From: an uncultured Clostridia bacterium
GTDB taxonomy: Bacteria; Bacillota; Clostridia; Christensenellales; UBA1242
NCBI GenBank assembly: GCA_944362965.1
Contig: CALVTR010000001.1
Location: 26,529-90,528, forward strand
Reading direction: 5' to 3'
Length of the DNA: 64,000 nucleotides
In this document: one piece after another, positions 7,390 to 17,135 of the stretch
How the letters are laid out: every line of letters starts with the position of its first letter
How positions within the stretch are numbered: position 1 is the first letter of the stretch
Program-made: the position numbers and the translations under genes
Notes under the pieces: generated by a model
What the model saw: the letters and a program-made list of their open reading frames with translations, nothing else
The model's database searches: none
Told to the model about the DNA's origin: nothing

Positions 7390-9528
7390 TTATTTTAATT
7401 TGCACCTTTTGCCGCATGTATCACTATATGCACACAATTTCTTCTTTTTAATTCTTTTTATGATATAAATAATTGCAAAAATAATGACTAAAATCATCAA
7501 GAAGCTCAAAAAAGTTTTTAAAAAGCCAAAAACCTCGAAAGCTCTAGCAAGAGTGTATACAACAAAAGCTGTCAAATAGGCAATAACAAATTCTATCAAG
7601 ATGCCTATAAAGGTCCACTTTTTGCCTATCTCTTTGATTAAAACAGAAGTTGTTGCTATGCATGGGAAATAAAGAAGACAGAAAACTAAAAACGATATAA
7701 CAGAACTTCCGCTTGCAAAGTGGACAGCAGACGTTGATAAAATTATAGAAGATTGAATGGAATTTATTGAATTTTCTTCCACTCCATTGAACATTGCAAT
7801 GGAAGAAACTATCACTTCTTTTGCAACCAAGCCAGCAATAAGCGCGGAAACAAGCCCCCAGCTGTTAAAGCCAAGTGGTATAAAGATTGGCGAGAGAACT
7901 CTGCCTAGCGTTTCAAGCATGCTCACCCCACCGCCACTGCCAATAAAGTGGAAGGTTATTGTAAAGTTGGAAAGCAGCCATACCACAACATTCATAGCAA
8001 GAATAAGCGTTGCCACACGAGTTATAAATTGTTTAACATTTTGCCATAGAAGCGAGAACGTTCGTTTAAAACTCATCATTCTATATGGTGCAAATTCAAG
8101 AATAAAAGACTGTTCTTTGCTCTTTAAAAGGGTCTTTTCAAGTATATAAGAAAGAAATATTGCAATAACGACGCCTAAAAGATAAAGCCCTATTATAACG
8201 AAAATATTGTTTGCACCAAAGAACGCACCCCCAAGCACTGCGTAGATTGGAAACTTTGCCGAACAACTCATGTAAGGAGTTAAAAGTCCGGTTTTAATCT
8301 TTGAGTTTTTATCTTCCATGTTTCTAGCGGTCAGCACTGCTGTTGTCGAGCAGCCAAATCCCATGAGCAGTGTGTAGGCACTCTTGCCAGAAAGCCCGAC
8401 TTTGCCAAGCACATCTTCAAAGACAAAGGCAACACGTGAAAGATAACCGCTATCTTCAAGAAGAGAAAGGAAGAAAAATAGCAGTGCCACTTGTGGCAGA
8501 AAGGTAAGAATAGAGCCCACTCCACCAATGAGTGCAACTTCCACTAAACTTACAATCCACGAGCCTTCGCCCAAGTTTGCGACTAGAAAATTTAAAAGCG
8601 GCGATGAAATAAATTTATCAAGAAGATAACTTAGCCCGTCACTTAAATAAGCACCTATTGAAAAGAAAGTCAAATAAAAAGAAATCGCGAGTAGTAGCAA
8701 AAAGATAGGAAGTGCAAGATATTTATTTAAAAGAACTTTGTCAAATTTGCTCTGTCCATAGATGTGCGTTCTCTTAGAAGAATACTTTTCCATTAAGCTA
8801 TCAATATAGTCATATCTGCAAGTTGCAATATCTTCCACTGCAGAAAAATCTGTTTTTATATCTAAATCCTTTTTTATATTTTCATCGTCTTCGAGAAGTT
8901 TAATTTTTAAAAATTCTGCAAATTCTTCATTATTTTGCAATTTTTTTGCTATTTTTTCATTAAAAACAGCTAATTTTTCGCTATATTTATTTAAAACCTT
9001 TTTTATATGGCTTAGATTATAGCTTGGCCTATAACCTTCTTTTAGCTTTTTATCTAGTGCTAAAATACAATCATTAAGACTTGTTAAACTCTTTTTGTCG
9101 CTTGCATTTAAATAGACAATATCAATGCCAAGTTCGCTTGACAGACCGCTAAAATCAATCTTGCATATCTTGCGTTTGTCTATCTGATTGACCACAAGTA
9201 TTATAGGACAGCCAAGTTCCATCAGCCCCACAGTTAAGTATAAATTACGTTGCAAATTGCTTGCATCGCAAATATTAACAACTATTCTATTTCTATATTT
9301 TAATATATAATCGGTTGCAACTTTTTCTTCAAAGCTAAGCGGCGTTAGAGAATAAATCCCGGGAAGGTCAACAATATTTATCTCACTGTCCTTATATCTG
9401 TATGTTGTTGCCTTCTCTTCAACTGTCACGCCATGCCAGTTGCCCACATGCTCATGCGAGTGAGTTAGCGAGTTATAAAGAGTTGTCTTGCCTGTGTTTG
9501 GGTTGCCTACTAAATTTACTTGAATCAT
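7390..9528 (-). CDS. feoB: ferrous iron transporter FeoB
   Basis: FeoB is the inner-membrane Fe(II) uptake protein with an N-terminal G domain. The 712-residue protein starts MIQVNLVGNPNTGKTTLYNS, with G1 GNPNTGKT, a DLPG G3 motif and NQID G4. The membrane part carries the conserved GFGCSTTAV segment and repeated Gate-type hydrophobic stretches. The C-terminus ends in a Lys/Cys-rich tail (KKKKLCAYSDTCGKRCK) that may bind metal. The ATG at 9528 has GAAGGAG just upstream and was preferred over one six codons earlier. It follows feoA by 10 bases. Confidence 0.96.
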   Translation of the reverse strand: MIQVNLVGNPNTGKTTLYNSLTHSHEHVGNWHGVTVEEKATTYRYKDSEINIVDLPGIYSLTPLSFEEKVATDYILKYRNRIVVNICDASNLQRNLYLTVGLMELGCPIILVVNQIDKRKICKIDFSGLSSELGIDIVYLNASDKKSLTSLNDCILALDKKLKEGYRPSYNLSHIKKVLNKYSEKLAVFNEKIAKKLQNNEEFAEFLKIKLLEDDENIKKDLDIKTDFSAVEDIATCRYDYIDSLMEKYSSKRTHIYGQSKFDKVLLNKYLALPIFLLLLAISFYLTFFSIGAYLSDGLSYLLDKFISSPLLNFLVANLGEGSWIVSLVEVALIGGVGSILTFLPQVALLFFFLSLLEDSGYLSRVAFVFEDVLGKVGLSGKSAYTLLMGFGCSTTAVLTARNMEDKNSKIKTGLLTPYMSCSAKFPIYAVLGGAFFGANNIFVIIGLYLLGVVIAIFLSYILEKTLLKSKEQSFILEFAPYRMMSFKRTFSLLWQNVKQFITRVATLILAMNVVVWLLSNFTITFHFIGSGGGVSMLETLGRVLSPIFIPLGFNSWGLVSALIAGLVAKEVIVSSIAMFNGVEENSINSIQSSIILSTSAVHFASGSSVISFLVFCLLYFPCIATTSVLIKEIGKKWTFIGILIEFVIAYLTAFVVYTLARAFEVFGFLKTFLSFLMILVIIFAIIYIIKRIKKKKLCAYSDTCGKRCKLK

Positions 9529-9538
9529 GAAGCTCCTT

Positions 9539-9763
9539 CTACTCAACCATAATGGAATTTACAATAGTATTGCGTAACGACAAAGTGTAGCCACGTATTT
9601 CTATCATATATGCCTTTTTTAACAATGATTTATTGACAACCCTTACTTTTTGCCCTGCTAGAAACCCTAGATCATACAAACGGCGTCTCAGCTTTTCTGA
9701 CAATAGGCTATCTATTTTTATAATAGAATAATATTTATTCTCCTTACACTCACTTAGTCTCAT
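9539..9763 (-). CDS. feoA: FeoA-domain protein
   Basis: FeoA is a small SH3-like cytoplasmic protein needed for FeoB activity. The 74 residues from MRLSECKENKYYSI match the family's usual start (MxLSELKxG), and the RLYDLGFLAGQKVRVV core is typical. A further in-frame ATG at 9799 would add 12 residues (MSIKLKFDIVYY), but that stretch looks like untranslated promoter-like sequence. Neither start has a strong ribosome binding site. It is followed immediately by feoB. Confidence 0.88.
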   Translation of the reverse strand: MRLSECKENKYYSIIKIDSLLSEKLRRRLYDLGFLAGQKVRVVNKSLLKKAYMIEIRGYTLSLRNTIVNSIMVE

Positions 9764-9943
9764 ATAGTAAACTATGTCAAATTTAAGTTTTATAGACATA
9801 AAATTATATATTTTTTTAAAATAATACCTATTTTGCTATTTTATAATAAATTTGAAATAAAAAAACTCTCCACATGTAATTTTGAATGCAAATTGTTATC
9901 ATCACACTTTATGCGACATGTTTTGTAAAAAGACTATTTTTGT

Positions 9944-9971
9944 TTGAAAGGAAAGAAAAATGTGCTAAAAT
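9944..9971 (+). promoter_or_regulatory. promoter of nrdR
   Basis: TTGAAA (9944-9949) and TAAAAT (9966-9971) are 16 bases apart, with the nrdR start 20 bases downstream behind AAGGAG. The 9764-9991 gap between divergent feoA and nrdR holds nothing else that I can name. Confidence 0.6.
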
Positions 9972-9991
9972 AAATATAAGGAGAATTTATT

Positions 9992-10429
9992 ATGAAATGC
10001 ATTTATTGCGGAAGCGAAGATAACAAAGTTTTAGACTCAAGAAATGGAGATGAAAATATAAGACGTAGACGTGAATGTCTAAATTGCGGAAGAAGATTCA
10101 CAACTTATGAATATGTTGAAAAAATACCTTTTTCAGTTGTTAAGCGTGATGGCTCAAGACAATCTTATGACGCGGGCAAACTTAAAACTAGCATCACTCT
10201 TGCATGTGCTAAACGCCCTGTAAGCGAAGAACAGATTGATGCCATCGTCAGTGACATAGAAAAGAATATACAAAATAAAATGATGCAAGAAATAAAATCA
10301 AGTTCGCTTGGTGAAGTTGTGCTTTCAATGCTTAAAAATTTAGACATTGTTGCAACAATTCGCTATGCTTCCGTTTTTAAAAACTTTCAAACCGCTGACG
10401 ATTTTAAAAATTTTATAAATAGTTTATAA
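9992..10429 (+). CDS. nrdR: transcriptional repressor NrdR
   Basis: NrdR represses ribonucleotide reductase genes in response to (d)ATP. The 145-residue protein begins with a zinc ribbon (MKCIYCGSEDNKVLDSR and CLNCGRRFTTYE) and continues into an ATP-cone domain (VVKRDGSRQSYDAGKLKTSI). Length and both domains match the family exactly. RBS AAGGAG lies ten bases before the ATG. No ribonucleotide reductase gene or NrdR box was recognised in the window. Confidence 0.97.
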   Translation: MKCIYCGSEDNKVLDSRNGDENIRRRRECLNCGRRFTTYEYVEKIPFSVVKRDGSRQSYDAGKLKTSITLACAKRPVSEEQIDAIVSDIEKNIQNKMMQEIKSSSLGEVVLSMLKNLDIVATIRYASVFKNFQTADDFKNFINSL

Positions 10430-10500
10430 TAATCTTTATTAAATAAAAACTTAAGAATATTTCTTTGATAAAATTAATTAAAAATAAGGATTGATTTATT

Positions 10501-10959
10501 ATGGAAGGAAAAAGAAAACGTGCAAGAGCAATAATTATTCATGAAGGAAAGATTGTTTCAATGTATCGCGAAAATCAAGGCAGAGTATATTATACTTTCC
10601 CCGGCGGTGGAATGGAAGAAGGAGAAAGCGAAGAAGAATGCGTCAAGAGAGAAGTGTTTGAAGAGTTTGGGCTTACTGTAGAGCCAATTAAAAAAGTGTA
10701 TACTTACGAAAACAAGATTAGTATTGAGCATTTCTACATTGCTAAGTGGCTCTCTGGCAAGTTCGGCTCTGGTCAAGGCGAAGAGTTTCAAGAAAACAGA
10801 AATAAAGGGATATATATTCCAAAGATGATTGAAATTGCTGATATTCCAAATCTTCCGCTTATGCCACCTGAAGTTGCATCTGCTTTTTATAATGACTATA
10901 TAAAAAACGGAGAAAATTTACGTAGTGACGTAAAATTTATTTATGGCGAAATAAAATAA
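10501..10959 (+). CDS. Nudix hydrolase
   Basis: The 152-residue protein contains a full Nudix box, GGGMEEGESEEECVKREVFEEFG (first G near residue 36). It therefore hydrolyses a nucleoside diphosphate linked to another group. The N-terminus (RARAIIIHEGKIVSMYR) forms the expected first beta strands. The substrate cannot be read from sequence. It lies 71 bases after nrdR in the same direction and may share its transcript. A bidirectional terminator follows. Confidence 0.9.
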   Translation: MEGKRKRARAIIIHEGKIVSMYRENQGRVYYTFPGGGMEEGESEEECVKREVFEEFGLTVEPIKKVYTYENKISIEHFYIAKWLSGKFGSGQGEEFQENRNKGIYIPKMIEIADIPNLPLMPPEVASAFYNDYIKNGENLRSDVKFIYGEIK

Positions 10960-11045
10960 TTAAATAAAAATAAATTAAAAAATAAATATAAATTAACTTA
11001 ATCAAAAAATAAGGCAAAATAAATTAAAAATAATTTAATAAAATT

Positions 11046-11084
11046 AAAAATCACTTTATCAAATTTATGATAAAGTGATTTTTT
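11046..11084. terminator. bidirectional intrinsic terminator
   Basis: AAAAATCACTTTATCA-AATT-TGATAAAGTGATTTTTT is a long perfect hairpin with T-runs on both strands. It sits between the convergent Nudix gene (ends 10959) and ylmC (ends 11156). The rest of 10960-11155 is AT-rich and featureless. Confidence 0.85.
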
Positions 11085-11155
11085 AATATAAGGGAGTTTT
11101 ATCTTTGCATTTTTTAATATAAAGGTTGTTGTTTATTTTTAATGCTAAAAATCAT

Positions 11156-11449
11156 CTATTTATTTTTATCATTATTTTGTGACAAAACATAAGGATTGGT
11201 TGGAACGCCCTGTGCTGGAAGTTCCACAAGAATTGTATCTTCACCAATTCTGACAACACAGCCGTAAGGAATAAAAAGTTGATTTGAATTTTTAAATAAG
11301 TTCCACCCTGTTTTCTCACCTGGCACAACAAAACCTAGCACCCTTGCTGAGCCCAAATCAAATACCATATCTATAATATGCCCAAGACGTCTGCCGTCGA
11401 GAACATTGACTATTTCTTTACATCTTAATTCAATAAATGTTGTTTCCAC
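11156..11449 (-). CDS. YlmC/YmxH family PRC-barrel sporulation protein
   Basis: A 97-residue PRC-barrel protein, beginning FIELRCKEIVNVLDGRRLG and continuing through DMVFDLGSARVLGFVVPG. These match the YlmC/YmxH proteins conserved in spore-forming Bacillota. The start is a GTG at 11449 with no clear Shine-Dalgarno, so the N-terminus is a little uncertain. It is transcribed alone, downstream of the rpmA operon. Its biochemical role is not established from sequence. Confidence 0.85.
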   Translation of the reverse strand: METTFIELRCKEIVNVLDGRRLGHIIDMVFDLGSARVLGFVVPGEKTGWNLFKNSNQLFIPYGCVVRIGEDTILVELPAQGVPTNPYVLSQNNDKNK

Positions 11450-11660
11450 AAGATAAGACTATGCGAGCCATCTACAAAAAATGACAAAAAACATTTAAAA
11501 GCAAAAAATAACTTTAGATATTTTATTTTTTCAATATTAAATATAAATAAAACGGCTTACGCACAGAACAAAAAATCCACAGGTGGTTTTTCATAAATCA
11601 AGGAAAAGCTTCAGCAAAAAATGTTCTTAACGCACGCTAGACTGTCTGGAGAAACACAAC
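11450..11660. other. AT-rich spacer upstream of ylmC
   Basis: The spacer holds a small imperfect hairpin near 11568-11590 (ATCCACAGGTGGTTTTT) but no ORF or recognised RNA. A ylmC promoter was not identified with confidence. Confidence 0.4.
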
Positions 11661-11690
11661 AAAAAAAAGATGCCGAGAAGTTCGACATCC
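11661..11690 (-). terminator. terminator of the rplU-prp-rpmA operon
   Basis: On the minus strand GATGTCGA-ACTTC-TCGGCATC (with one G-U pair) is followed by eight T, about 17 nt past the rpmA stop. Confidence 0.85.
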
Positions 11691-11706
11691 TGTTATTTAT
11701 AACTTT

Positions 11707-11982
11707 TTACTCTACAACGATTGAAACAATCTTCTTAGCGTTGCTTTGTCCAAACTTTACAACACCATCACAAAGTGCATAAAGTGTGTAATCTTTACCC
11801 ATACCAACATTTGCGCCTGGATAAATCTTTGTTCCTCTTTGTCTTACTATAATAGAGCCAGCAGTAACAGCTTCACCTGAGTATGCTTTAACACCTAGAC
11901 GTTTGCTTTGAGAGTCACGACCATTCTTAGTGCTACCACCACCCTTCTTATGAGCAAAAAGTTGAGCATTAAACTTAAACAT
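11707..11982 (-). CDS. rpmA: 50S ribosomal protein L27
   Basis: L27 lies at the peptidyl-transferase centre of the 50S subunit. The 91-residue protein starts MFKFNAQLF followed by [15 protein letters not shown]. The first nine residues are the extension that Prp removes in Bacillota, exposing the AHKKGGGS end that reaches into the active site. The cleavage motif is intact and prp is the adjacent upstream gene, overlapping by 8 nt. Confidence 0.98.
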   Translation of the reverse strand: MFKFNAQLFAHKKGGGSTKNGRDSQSKRLGVKAYSGEAVTAGSIIVRQRGTKIYPGANVGMGKDYTLYALCDGVVKFGQSNAKKIVSIVVE

Positions 11983-12295
11983 TTTTTACCTCCAATTTTG
12001 CATATTTTTTTTCATCTATGATTATTGCTTTGAAAGATTTTAAACAAGTGTCAAACAGAAATTGAATTTTTGTTTCAAGAGCATCCTTTTCACTTACCAT
12101 AAGTTTTAAATAACCGTCTTGAATGACTTTGAAAGCATTCAGTTTCAGCTCTTCCACCCCAACGACAGCAAGTTGAGCCACCGTTGAAATTTGACAGCAG
12201 AGCAAATCTTCGCCGTAGTCAGCCTTTCCGGTATGACCGCTCACTTCAAAACCAATAATCAGCTTATTCTTTTTAAAGAATGTTATATTTGTCAT
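11975..12295 (-). CDS. prp: ribosomal-processing cysteine protease Prp
   Basis: Prp (YsxB family) cleaves the N-terminal extension of L27. In this 106-residue protein the conserved histidine is in [15 protein letters not shown], and the catalytic cysteine is one of the pair in DLLCCQIST, with the usual spacing between them. The gene lies between rplU and rpmA, as in other Bacillota, and overlaps rpmA. The pairing with an extended L27 makes the function near certain. Confidence 0.94.
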   Translation of the reverse strand: MTNITFFKKNKLIIGFEVSGHTGKADYGEDLLCCQISTVAQLAVVGVEELKLNAFKVIQDGYLKLMVSEKDALETKIQFLFDTCLKSFKAIIIDEKKYAKLEVKNV

Positions 12296-12302
12296 TTTTT
12301 AC

Positions 12303-12611
12303 CTATTTTTTAATTGACAATATTTTTAATTGAGTGAATGGTTGTCTGTGACCTTGCTTCTTTCTTTCGTTTTTCTTTGGCTTATATTTTAAAACAACGA
12401 TTTTATCGCCCTTACCATGAGCAACAACTTCAGCTTCGCATACAGCACCTTTAACGAAAGGATTGCCAGCAACTACAGTGCCATTATCGCTTACAAGCAA
12501 TACGTCAAGCTTAACTTTGTCACCAACTGCATTGTTTAACTTTTCAACGCTGATAACATCATTTTCGCTTACTTTATACTGCTTACCACCGCTTTGAACT
12601 ACTGCAAACAT
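12303..12611 (-). CDS. rplU: 50S ribosomal protein L21
   Basis: A 102-residue L21 with the typical start MFAVVQSGGKQYKVSENDVI and the C-terminal KPKKNERKKQGHRQPFTQLK that contacts 23S rRNA. It is the first gene of the rplU-prp-rpmA operon and follows a structured leader and a strong promoter. Its RBS is GAGGAGG. Confidence 0.98.
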   Translation of the reverse strand: MFAVVQSGGKQYKVSENDVISVEKLNNAVGDKVKLDVLLVSDNGTVVAGNPFVKGAVCEAEVVAHGKGDKIVVLKYKPKKNERKKQGHRQPFTQLKILSIKK

Positions 12612-12704
12612 ATTTTACCTCCTCTAACCAATCTCGTTGCTATCTGTCAGGTGCTTAAAACAAGTTTAAGACTTAATTACCCTATGCATACGGATACGCT
12701 TAAT
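12612..12704 (-). ncRNA. probable L21 leader (autoregulatory 5' UTR)
   Basis: The transcript from the promoter at 12705-12733 has a leader of about 90 nt containing TATCCGTATGCATAGGG and GCACCTGACAG before the RBS. The L21 leader family is known in Bacillota at exactly this position. I recognise the position and parts of the sequence but have not scored it against a model. Confidence 0.6.
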
Positions 12705-12733
12705 AATATACCATATCTAAATTAATTTGTCAA
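12705..12733 (-). promoter_or_regulatory. promoter of rplU operon
   Basis: On the minus strand TTGACA (12728-12733) and TATATT (12705-12710) are separated by 17 bases, a near-consensus sigma-A promoter. Confidence 0.85.
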
Positions 12734-12796
12734 GCAAAAATCATAATAAACAAAAATCAAAGTTGAATTACCGCCCTATCTTATTAGTAGCTAAAA

Positions 12797-12820
12797 ATAA
12801 AAAGCAAGGCATTGCCCTGC
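12797..12820 (-). terminator. terminator after the large surface protein
   Basis: On the minus strand GCAGGG-CAATG-CCTTGC is followed by a T-run, about 10 nt past the stop at 12831. Confidence 0.7.
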
Positions 12821-12830
12821 TAATTATTTA

Positions 12831-15800
12831 TTATTCTTTGTTTTTGTCATTCTTGTTGTCGACTTTGTAACCCTTTTCTTTCTTATCAAGTTTAACTTTT
12901 GATACAACGAAGTAGATTACAACACCAGCAAGGACTGCAACTGAAAGAGCAATTAGAACTCCGCCAAGAACTTCTTGAACTGATACAGGAGTTGATTCAT
13001 CAGCTGAAACTGTGAATGAAACTGACCTAGATGTTCTGTTGTTTGCTTCGTCTCTGACAGTGACAGTTAAAGTATAGTCACCGGCTTCTTCAAGTGTGTG
13101 CTCGTATGATATAACTTCCCCATCACCTTGATCTTCAAGTGTCCACGTTGTGTCTGTGTCAGTGTTTGTTAAAGTTACTTGCATATGACTTAAAAGATAA
13201 TCAGTGTCAGTTGTTACATTATCAGACACTTGAAGTCCTGCCATGTTAAGAACAAGAGTGTCACCCAAGTTGTAAGTGTCGTTTATGAAATTATCTTCAA
13301 AGTTAATTTCAGGATTAGTTACGTCACCATTTGCTATCGTGTATTCAAGTGTGCTTGGGTCACCAACATTTTGTCCTAGATAGTCTTGACCTTGAATTGA
13401 ATATCTTATTGTATATTGTCCATTTCTTATAAGTCTAAGATAGATTGTATCTCCGTCAACTCTGAAGTTTGTTGAACTGCTTTCAATAGCATTTTCCCAT
13501 TCTTCAAGGCTTATTGTTGCGAGAGTGACTGTTGAAGAGCCTGATGTGCATGTGATTTGAACATAAGAATCTTCTTGGTCAACTGTTCCATTGCCTTGAA
13601 CTACAACTTGAGGCTTAACAATAGGAAGCTCTACAATATCTGCATCGTCTTCTGGAATTGTTGGATATTGTGTTTTTTCATAGACATCGTCATCAATAGA
13701 AACGCTGAGAACAATGTCACTAACAGTGATTGTTTGTGTGTCACTTGTGAGAACAAATGTGTCAACTGCATAAGAACTCAAGAGTGCTTCAATGCTGTCA
13801 TACTCGCCAAGTTCAGTTAAAGTATCTCCATTGCCATAGATATCTGTGTTCAATGTTACTGCAAAGCCATCTTCACCTTCTTCAAAGAGAACATAGTATG
13901 ATTGACCTGAAGAAGTTGCTTGTTTGTATTTAAGTCTGCCTGCGTCATCAAGATATACGCCTGCATTTTCGTCAGTTGCACCGCCAGAAAGTAGCTCATC
14001 AACTCTATATCTCATTAAGAATACTTGATATTGAAGTCTATAAGTGCCTGCTGAATTTGCTGTGAAGTAGTATTGGTCAAGCTCATAGTCATTATGGCTT
14101 GCTGAAACCATTGTTGTTGTGTAGTAAGTTGAAGTGTATGAGTCATCACCTTCTTCAAGACCGATATAGCCAAAACTTTCAGATTCTGAAACTGAAACTG
14201 TTGGTGGGTCAAGATAAAGTGGAGTTGCAACGGCAGCTTCAACTGGCTCTGTTGTGATATTTGATATCTCTGGGTCTTCAACAACACCTGTGCTGCCGAC
14301 ATAATAAGTGAAATATAGTGAAACTGTGTGATTAGCGGAATCTTGAACGGTTACAACAACTTGATATGTGCCTTCTGTTGAAGCATTGAATATTCCGGCG
14401 TCAACTGTGAACATTCCCCTATATGAATCAACGCGAGTTTGCATATTTGAACTTTGCATTGCTCTCTTAGTGCCATCTGTTGAAACCTTATAAACAGTAA
14501 CCTTAGCATGCATATATTCAGGGTTTGCATCACTAAATCTGATTATTGGAAGAGAGATTGTCTGTGGTGCATCATAATTTTGATTTTCGCGTATAAGATC
14601 TGGGGCATTTGTGATTGATTGAAGAGTTGGCATATCATTATCTACTGCAGTTGAAATAGATATAACTCTGTTATAAAAGCCAATGTTGCCATAGTCGTCA
14701 ATAGCATAAGCCAATATTTCAACACTTACAGCACCTTCTGGAGCGTCTGCAAGGTTGATTGAATATGAACTTGCAGTTGTATCGTAGAACCAACCTGTTG
14801 ATGTAACATAACCTGTTGCTTCATCTCTGCTTGTTACATACCACTTATTTGCATCTTTTTGGTTATAGCTTGCGCTTGTTGGTATAACATATCTAAGCGT
14901 CTTTGTTGTGTCGCTGTTTGTGACTACACTGCCATCACTATCAAGGAATCTATAAGCTGTTACAGTTTCAATTCTTGAGTCAACTGTGTCAGAGGCACTT
15001 GCAACTGAGAACTCTATTGTCTCGTTTGGCAAATATGAAGATTGCAGGTCAGTTGAGAATGTAAGAGATGGAACTGATGCATCTGAAACGTCGTCAGATA
15101 GCCTTACAGTATAGTTCAAAGCTCTCTCAGTGTTGTTATTCATATTGTCGTCTGCATAATAGTAGAATGTGTAGTTTTGAGCAGAGAAATAATAGCTTCT
15201 TCCACTTGATGTTGAAGGTTTTACATAGGCAAAGCCTGCTGCCATCATTGCGTCAATAGCATCTGCATCATTTTCTGCAGGTTCTCCATCCACGATTGTC
15301 GCACCTGTTGGGTCTTGGTTCCAAGTTGTTGTTACAATCAAATAGTTGTGATTGATAAGCCAAGTTCTAATATCAGAGGCAACTGATGGTGAAAGGTCGT
15401 TTTCGTCATCATCGTCTGCCTTATTATCTAAAATCATTTGTCTATAGATATCATAGTTATCTTGAACGATTTGAAGATAGATGTTATCCATAGTATTTGA
15501 CGAGCCAGATGCTTCAGGAGCAAATATTAAGTTGTAGGCATTATATTTTGCTTCAGTTATATTAAATCTAACAACGCTGCTTGCGTCTCTGATTTCTCTT
15601 CTTAATGTGATTTCATCGTCACTGACCATATTATCTTTGCCAGCGATTGCATACATAACGATATTTCTTGTGTATGTTTGAGTTTTAAGCTTGTAACTTA
15701 CGTCAAGGTAGTTTCCATCTTCGTCAACCCTATCTGCTTCAGCCATAGCTGCATCGTAGAGATATACATTTGCTTGCTGAGTGTCTCTAACATTTGTGAT

Positions 15801-17066
15801 ATAGAAGTTTGTGTTTGAAGTGTCGGCAGTATGTCCATAGAAGTCAGTTACTGTGTAAGTGATTCTATAAGAACCTTCTTCAATAGCTTTGAAAGTGAAA
15901 TCTTCTGTGATTACGTCACTTGTTACGTCAAGGGTATATCTGCCATTGTCGTCCATCTTCATAACTTGAACTTGATAGTATACTTCAACTTCTTCATTTG
16001 CTGGAGAGTTTGTAGACCTTGTTGTTGCGGTTACTGATGGAAGAGTTACTTCAACGCCAACAACTGCACTATCTGGGACAGAAGTTGACCAAGATGTTGA
16101 AAGGCTATAGCCTTCGTCTCCTTCATTTTCTTCGCTTGTGTTATAGTAATAGCCATCTTCAACTGTGAAAGTATTGCTTGTTGAAGCAATGAAAGTTGTG
16201 TTGCCGTTTGAGCGAACTTGATAGAATGAGTATGTGATTTTAAATTCAGTGCCAGCTTCTGCTTTTTCTATAAGCTCAGCACCGTCGATATAGAACTCGC
16301 CTGTGTCAGCGTTTTGTTGAAGTTTAATTTCGTCATTGCCGCTTGTAAGGCTGATATAAACAAAGCAGTTCTTATTCTCAGTGTCACCTTCGCCTGTTGG
16401 GTAGCTGTTTCTGTCGATTGTGTAGTATGCAGAATCTGCTGACGAAAGAATTGCATCCCCGTCTTCATCATTTACTGTTGGAAGTGGAATAACGATATCA
16501 TTATCTTCCATGTTTGCAGCAAGTTTCTTGTCATACACTGAAGGAATGATATTAGGGTCATTTTCTTTAAATTCAAATGTAGCTTCGCTTGCCTCGCAAA
16601 CAACTTCATAGTCATAAGAATATTCAACGTCGCTATCTACAACGGTATAGCGAATTACATAGGTGCCAATCATGCTTGCTTCAAATGATATATTTGTAAA
16701 GCTTGTCTCGCCCTCAATAGTTCTTATAACGTCGTTTGTGCCCTTATATATAACTTCAACTTTAGAAGTTGTTATATTGCCTGATACAGTCGTTCCTATA
16801 ATGTGTGGTGTTGCACCAGAGAAATATTCACCTTGTGGAATTGTGAAGTCATCGCCTTTTGTTACTGTTGAAGAGCCATTTTGAATGCCTTCTTCACCAT
16901 TGATTTCAATTCTATGCGTATTTGCTTCTGTTTCGCTTGTGCCAGACCAACTTTCTGCGAGTGACCTTACTGCATTTACTGGGAAGAATGCACTGCACAA
17001 AACAAGAGCAAAACCAAGTGCTGCTCCTTTAAAAAGACCTTTAAATTTTGAATTAGATTTAGCCAT
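12831..17066 (-). CDS. very large cell-surface protein with Ig-like repeats and C-terminal anchor
   Basis: This 1411-residue protein has a signal peptide (FKGAALGFALVLCSAFFPV, cleavage probably near AESW). A long Asp/Thr/Ser-rich body of beta-sandwich repeats follows, with cadherin/Ig-like phrases such as GDYTLTVTVRDEANNRTSRS and GTYQVVVTVQDSANH. It ends with a transmembrane segment (VLIALSVAVLAGVVIYFVV) and a basic tail. There is no LPXTG motif, so it is membrane-anchored rather than sortase-linked. The body is very acidic. No enzymatic motif was seen; adhesion or S-layer-like function is an inference. Confidence 0.85.
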   Translation of the reverse strand: MAKSNSKFKGLFKGAALGFALVLCSAFFPVNAVRSLAESWSGTSETEANTHRIEINGEEGIQNGSSTVTKGDDFTIPQGEYFSGATPHIIGTTVSGNITTSKVEVIYKGTNDVIRTIEGETSFTNISFEASMIGTYVIRYTVVDSDVEYSYDYEVVCEASEATFEFKENDPNIIPSVYDKKLAANMEDNDIVIPLPTVNDEDGDAILSSADSAYYTIDRNSYPTGEGDTENKNCFVYISLTSGNDEIKLQQNADTGEFYIDGAELIEKAEAGTEFKITYSFYQVRSNGNTTFIASTSNTFTVEDGYYYNTSEENEGDEGYSLSTSWSTSVPDSAVVGVEVTLPSVTATTRSTNSPANEEVEVYYQVQVMKMDDNGRYTLDVTSDVITEDFTFKAIEEGSYRITYTVTDFYGHTADTSNTNFYITNVRDTQQANVYLYDAAMAEADRVDEDGNYLDVSYKLKTQTYTRNIVMYAIAGKDNMVSDDEITLRREIRDASSVVRFNITEAKYNAYNLIFAPEASGSSNTMDNIYLQIVQDNYDIYRQMILDNKADDDDENDLSPSVASDIRTWLINHNYLIVTTTWNQDPTGATIVDGEPAENDADAIDAMMAAGFAYVKPSTSSGRSYYFSAQNYTFYYYADDNMNNNTERALNYTVRLSDDVSDASVPSLTFSTDLQSSYLPNETIEFSVASASDTVDSRIETVTAYRFLDSDGSVVTNSDTTKTLRYVIPTSASYNQKDANKWYVTSRDEATGYVTSTGWFYDTTASSYSINLADAPEGAVSVEILAYAIDDYGNIGFYNRVISISTAVDNDMPTLQSITNAPDLIRENQNYDAPQTISLPIIRFSDANPEYMHAKVTVYKVSTDGTKRAMQSSNMQTRVDSYRGMFTVDAGIFNASTEGTYQVVVTVQDSANHTVSLYFTYYVGSTGVVEDPEISNITTEPVEAAVATPLYLDPPTVSVSESESFGYIGLEEGDDSYTSTYYTTTMVSASHNDYELDQYYFTANSAGTYRLQYQVFLMRYRVDELLSGGATDENAGVYLDDAGRLKYKQATSSGQSYYVLFEEGEDGFAVTLNTDIYGNGDTLTELGEYDSIEALLSSYAVDTFVLTSDTQTITVSDIVLSVSIDDDVYEKTQYPTIPEDDADIVELPIVKPQVVVQGNGTVDQEDSYVQITCTSGSSTVTLATISLEEWENAIESSSTNFRVDGDTIYLRLIRNGQYTIRYSIQGQDYLGQNVGDPSTLEYTIANGDVTNPEINFEDNFINDTYNLGDTLVLNMAGLQVSDNVTTDTDYLLSHMQVTLTNTDTDTTWTLEDQGDGEVISYEHTLEEAGDYTLTVTVRDEANNRTSRSVSFTVSADESTPVSVQEVLGGVLIALSVAVLAGVVIYFVVSKVKLDKKEKGYKVDNKNDKNKE

Positions 17067-17106
17067 AGTAACCTCTCATATTATTTTATAAATTTAGTAA
17101 CACCCT

Positions 17107-17135
17107 ATTTTAAACTATTTTTTATATTAAGTCAA
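17107..17135 (-). promoter_or_regulatory. promoter of the large surface protein
   Basis: On the minus strand TTGACT (17130-17135) and TAAAAT (17107-17112) are 17 bases apart, 41 nt upstream of the start, with RBS GAGAGG. Confidence 0.75.
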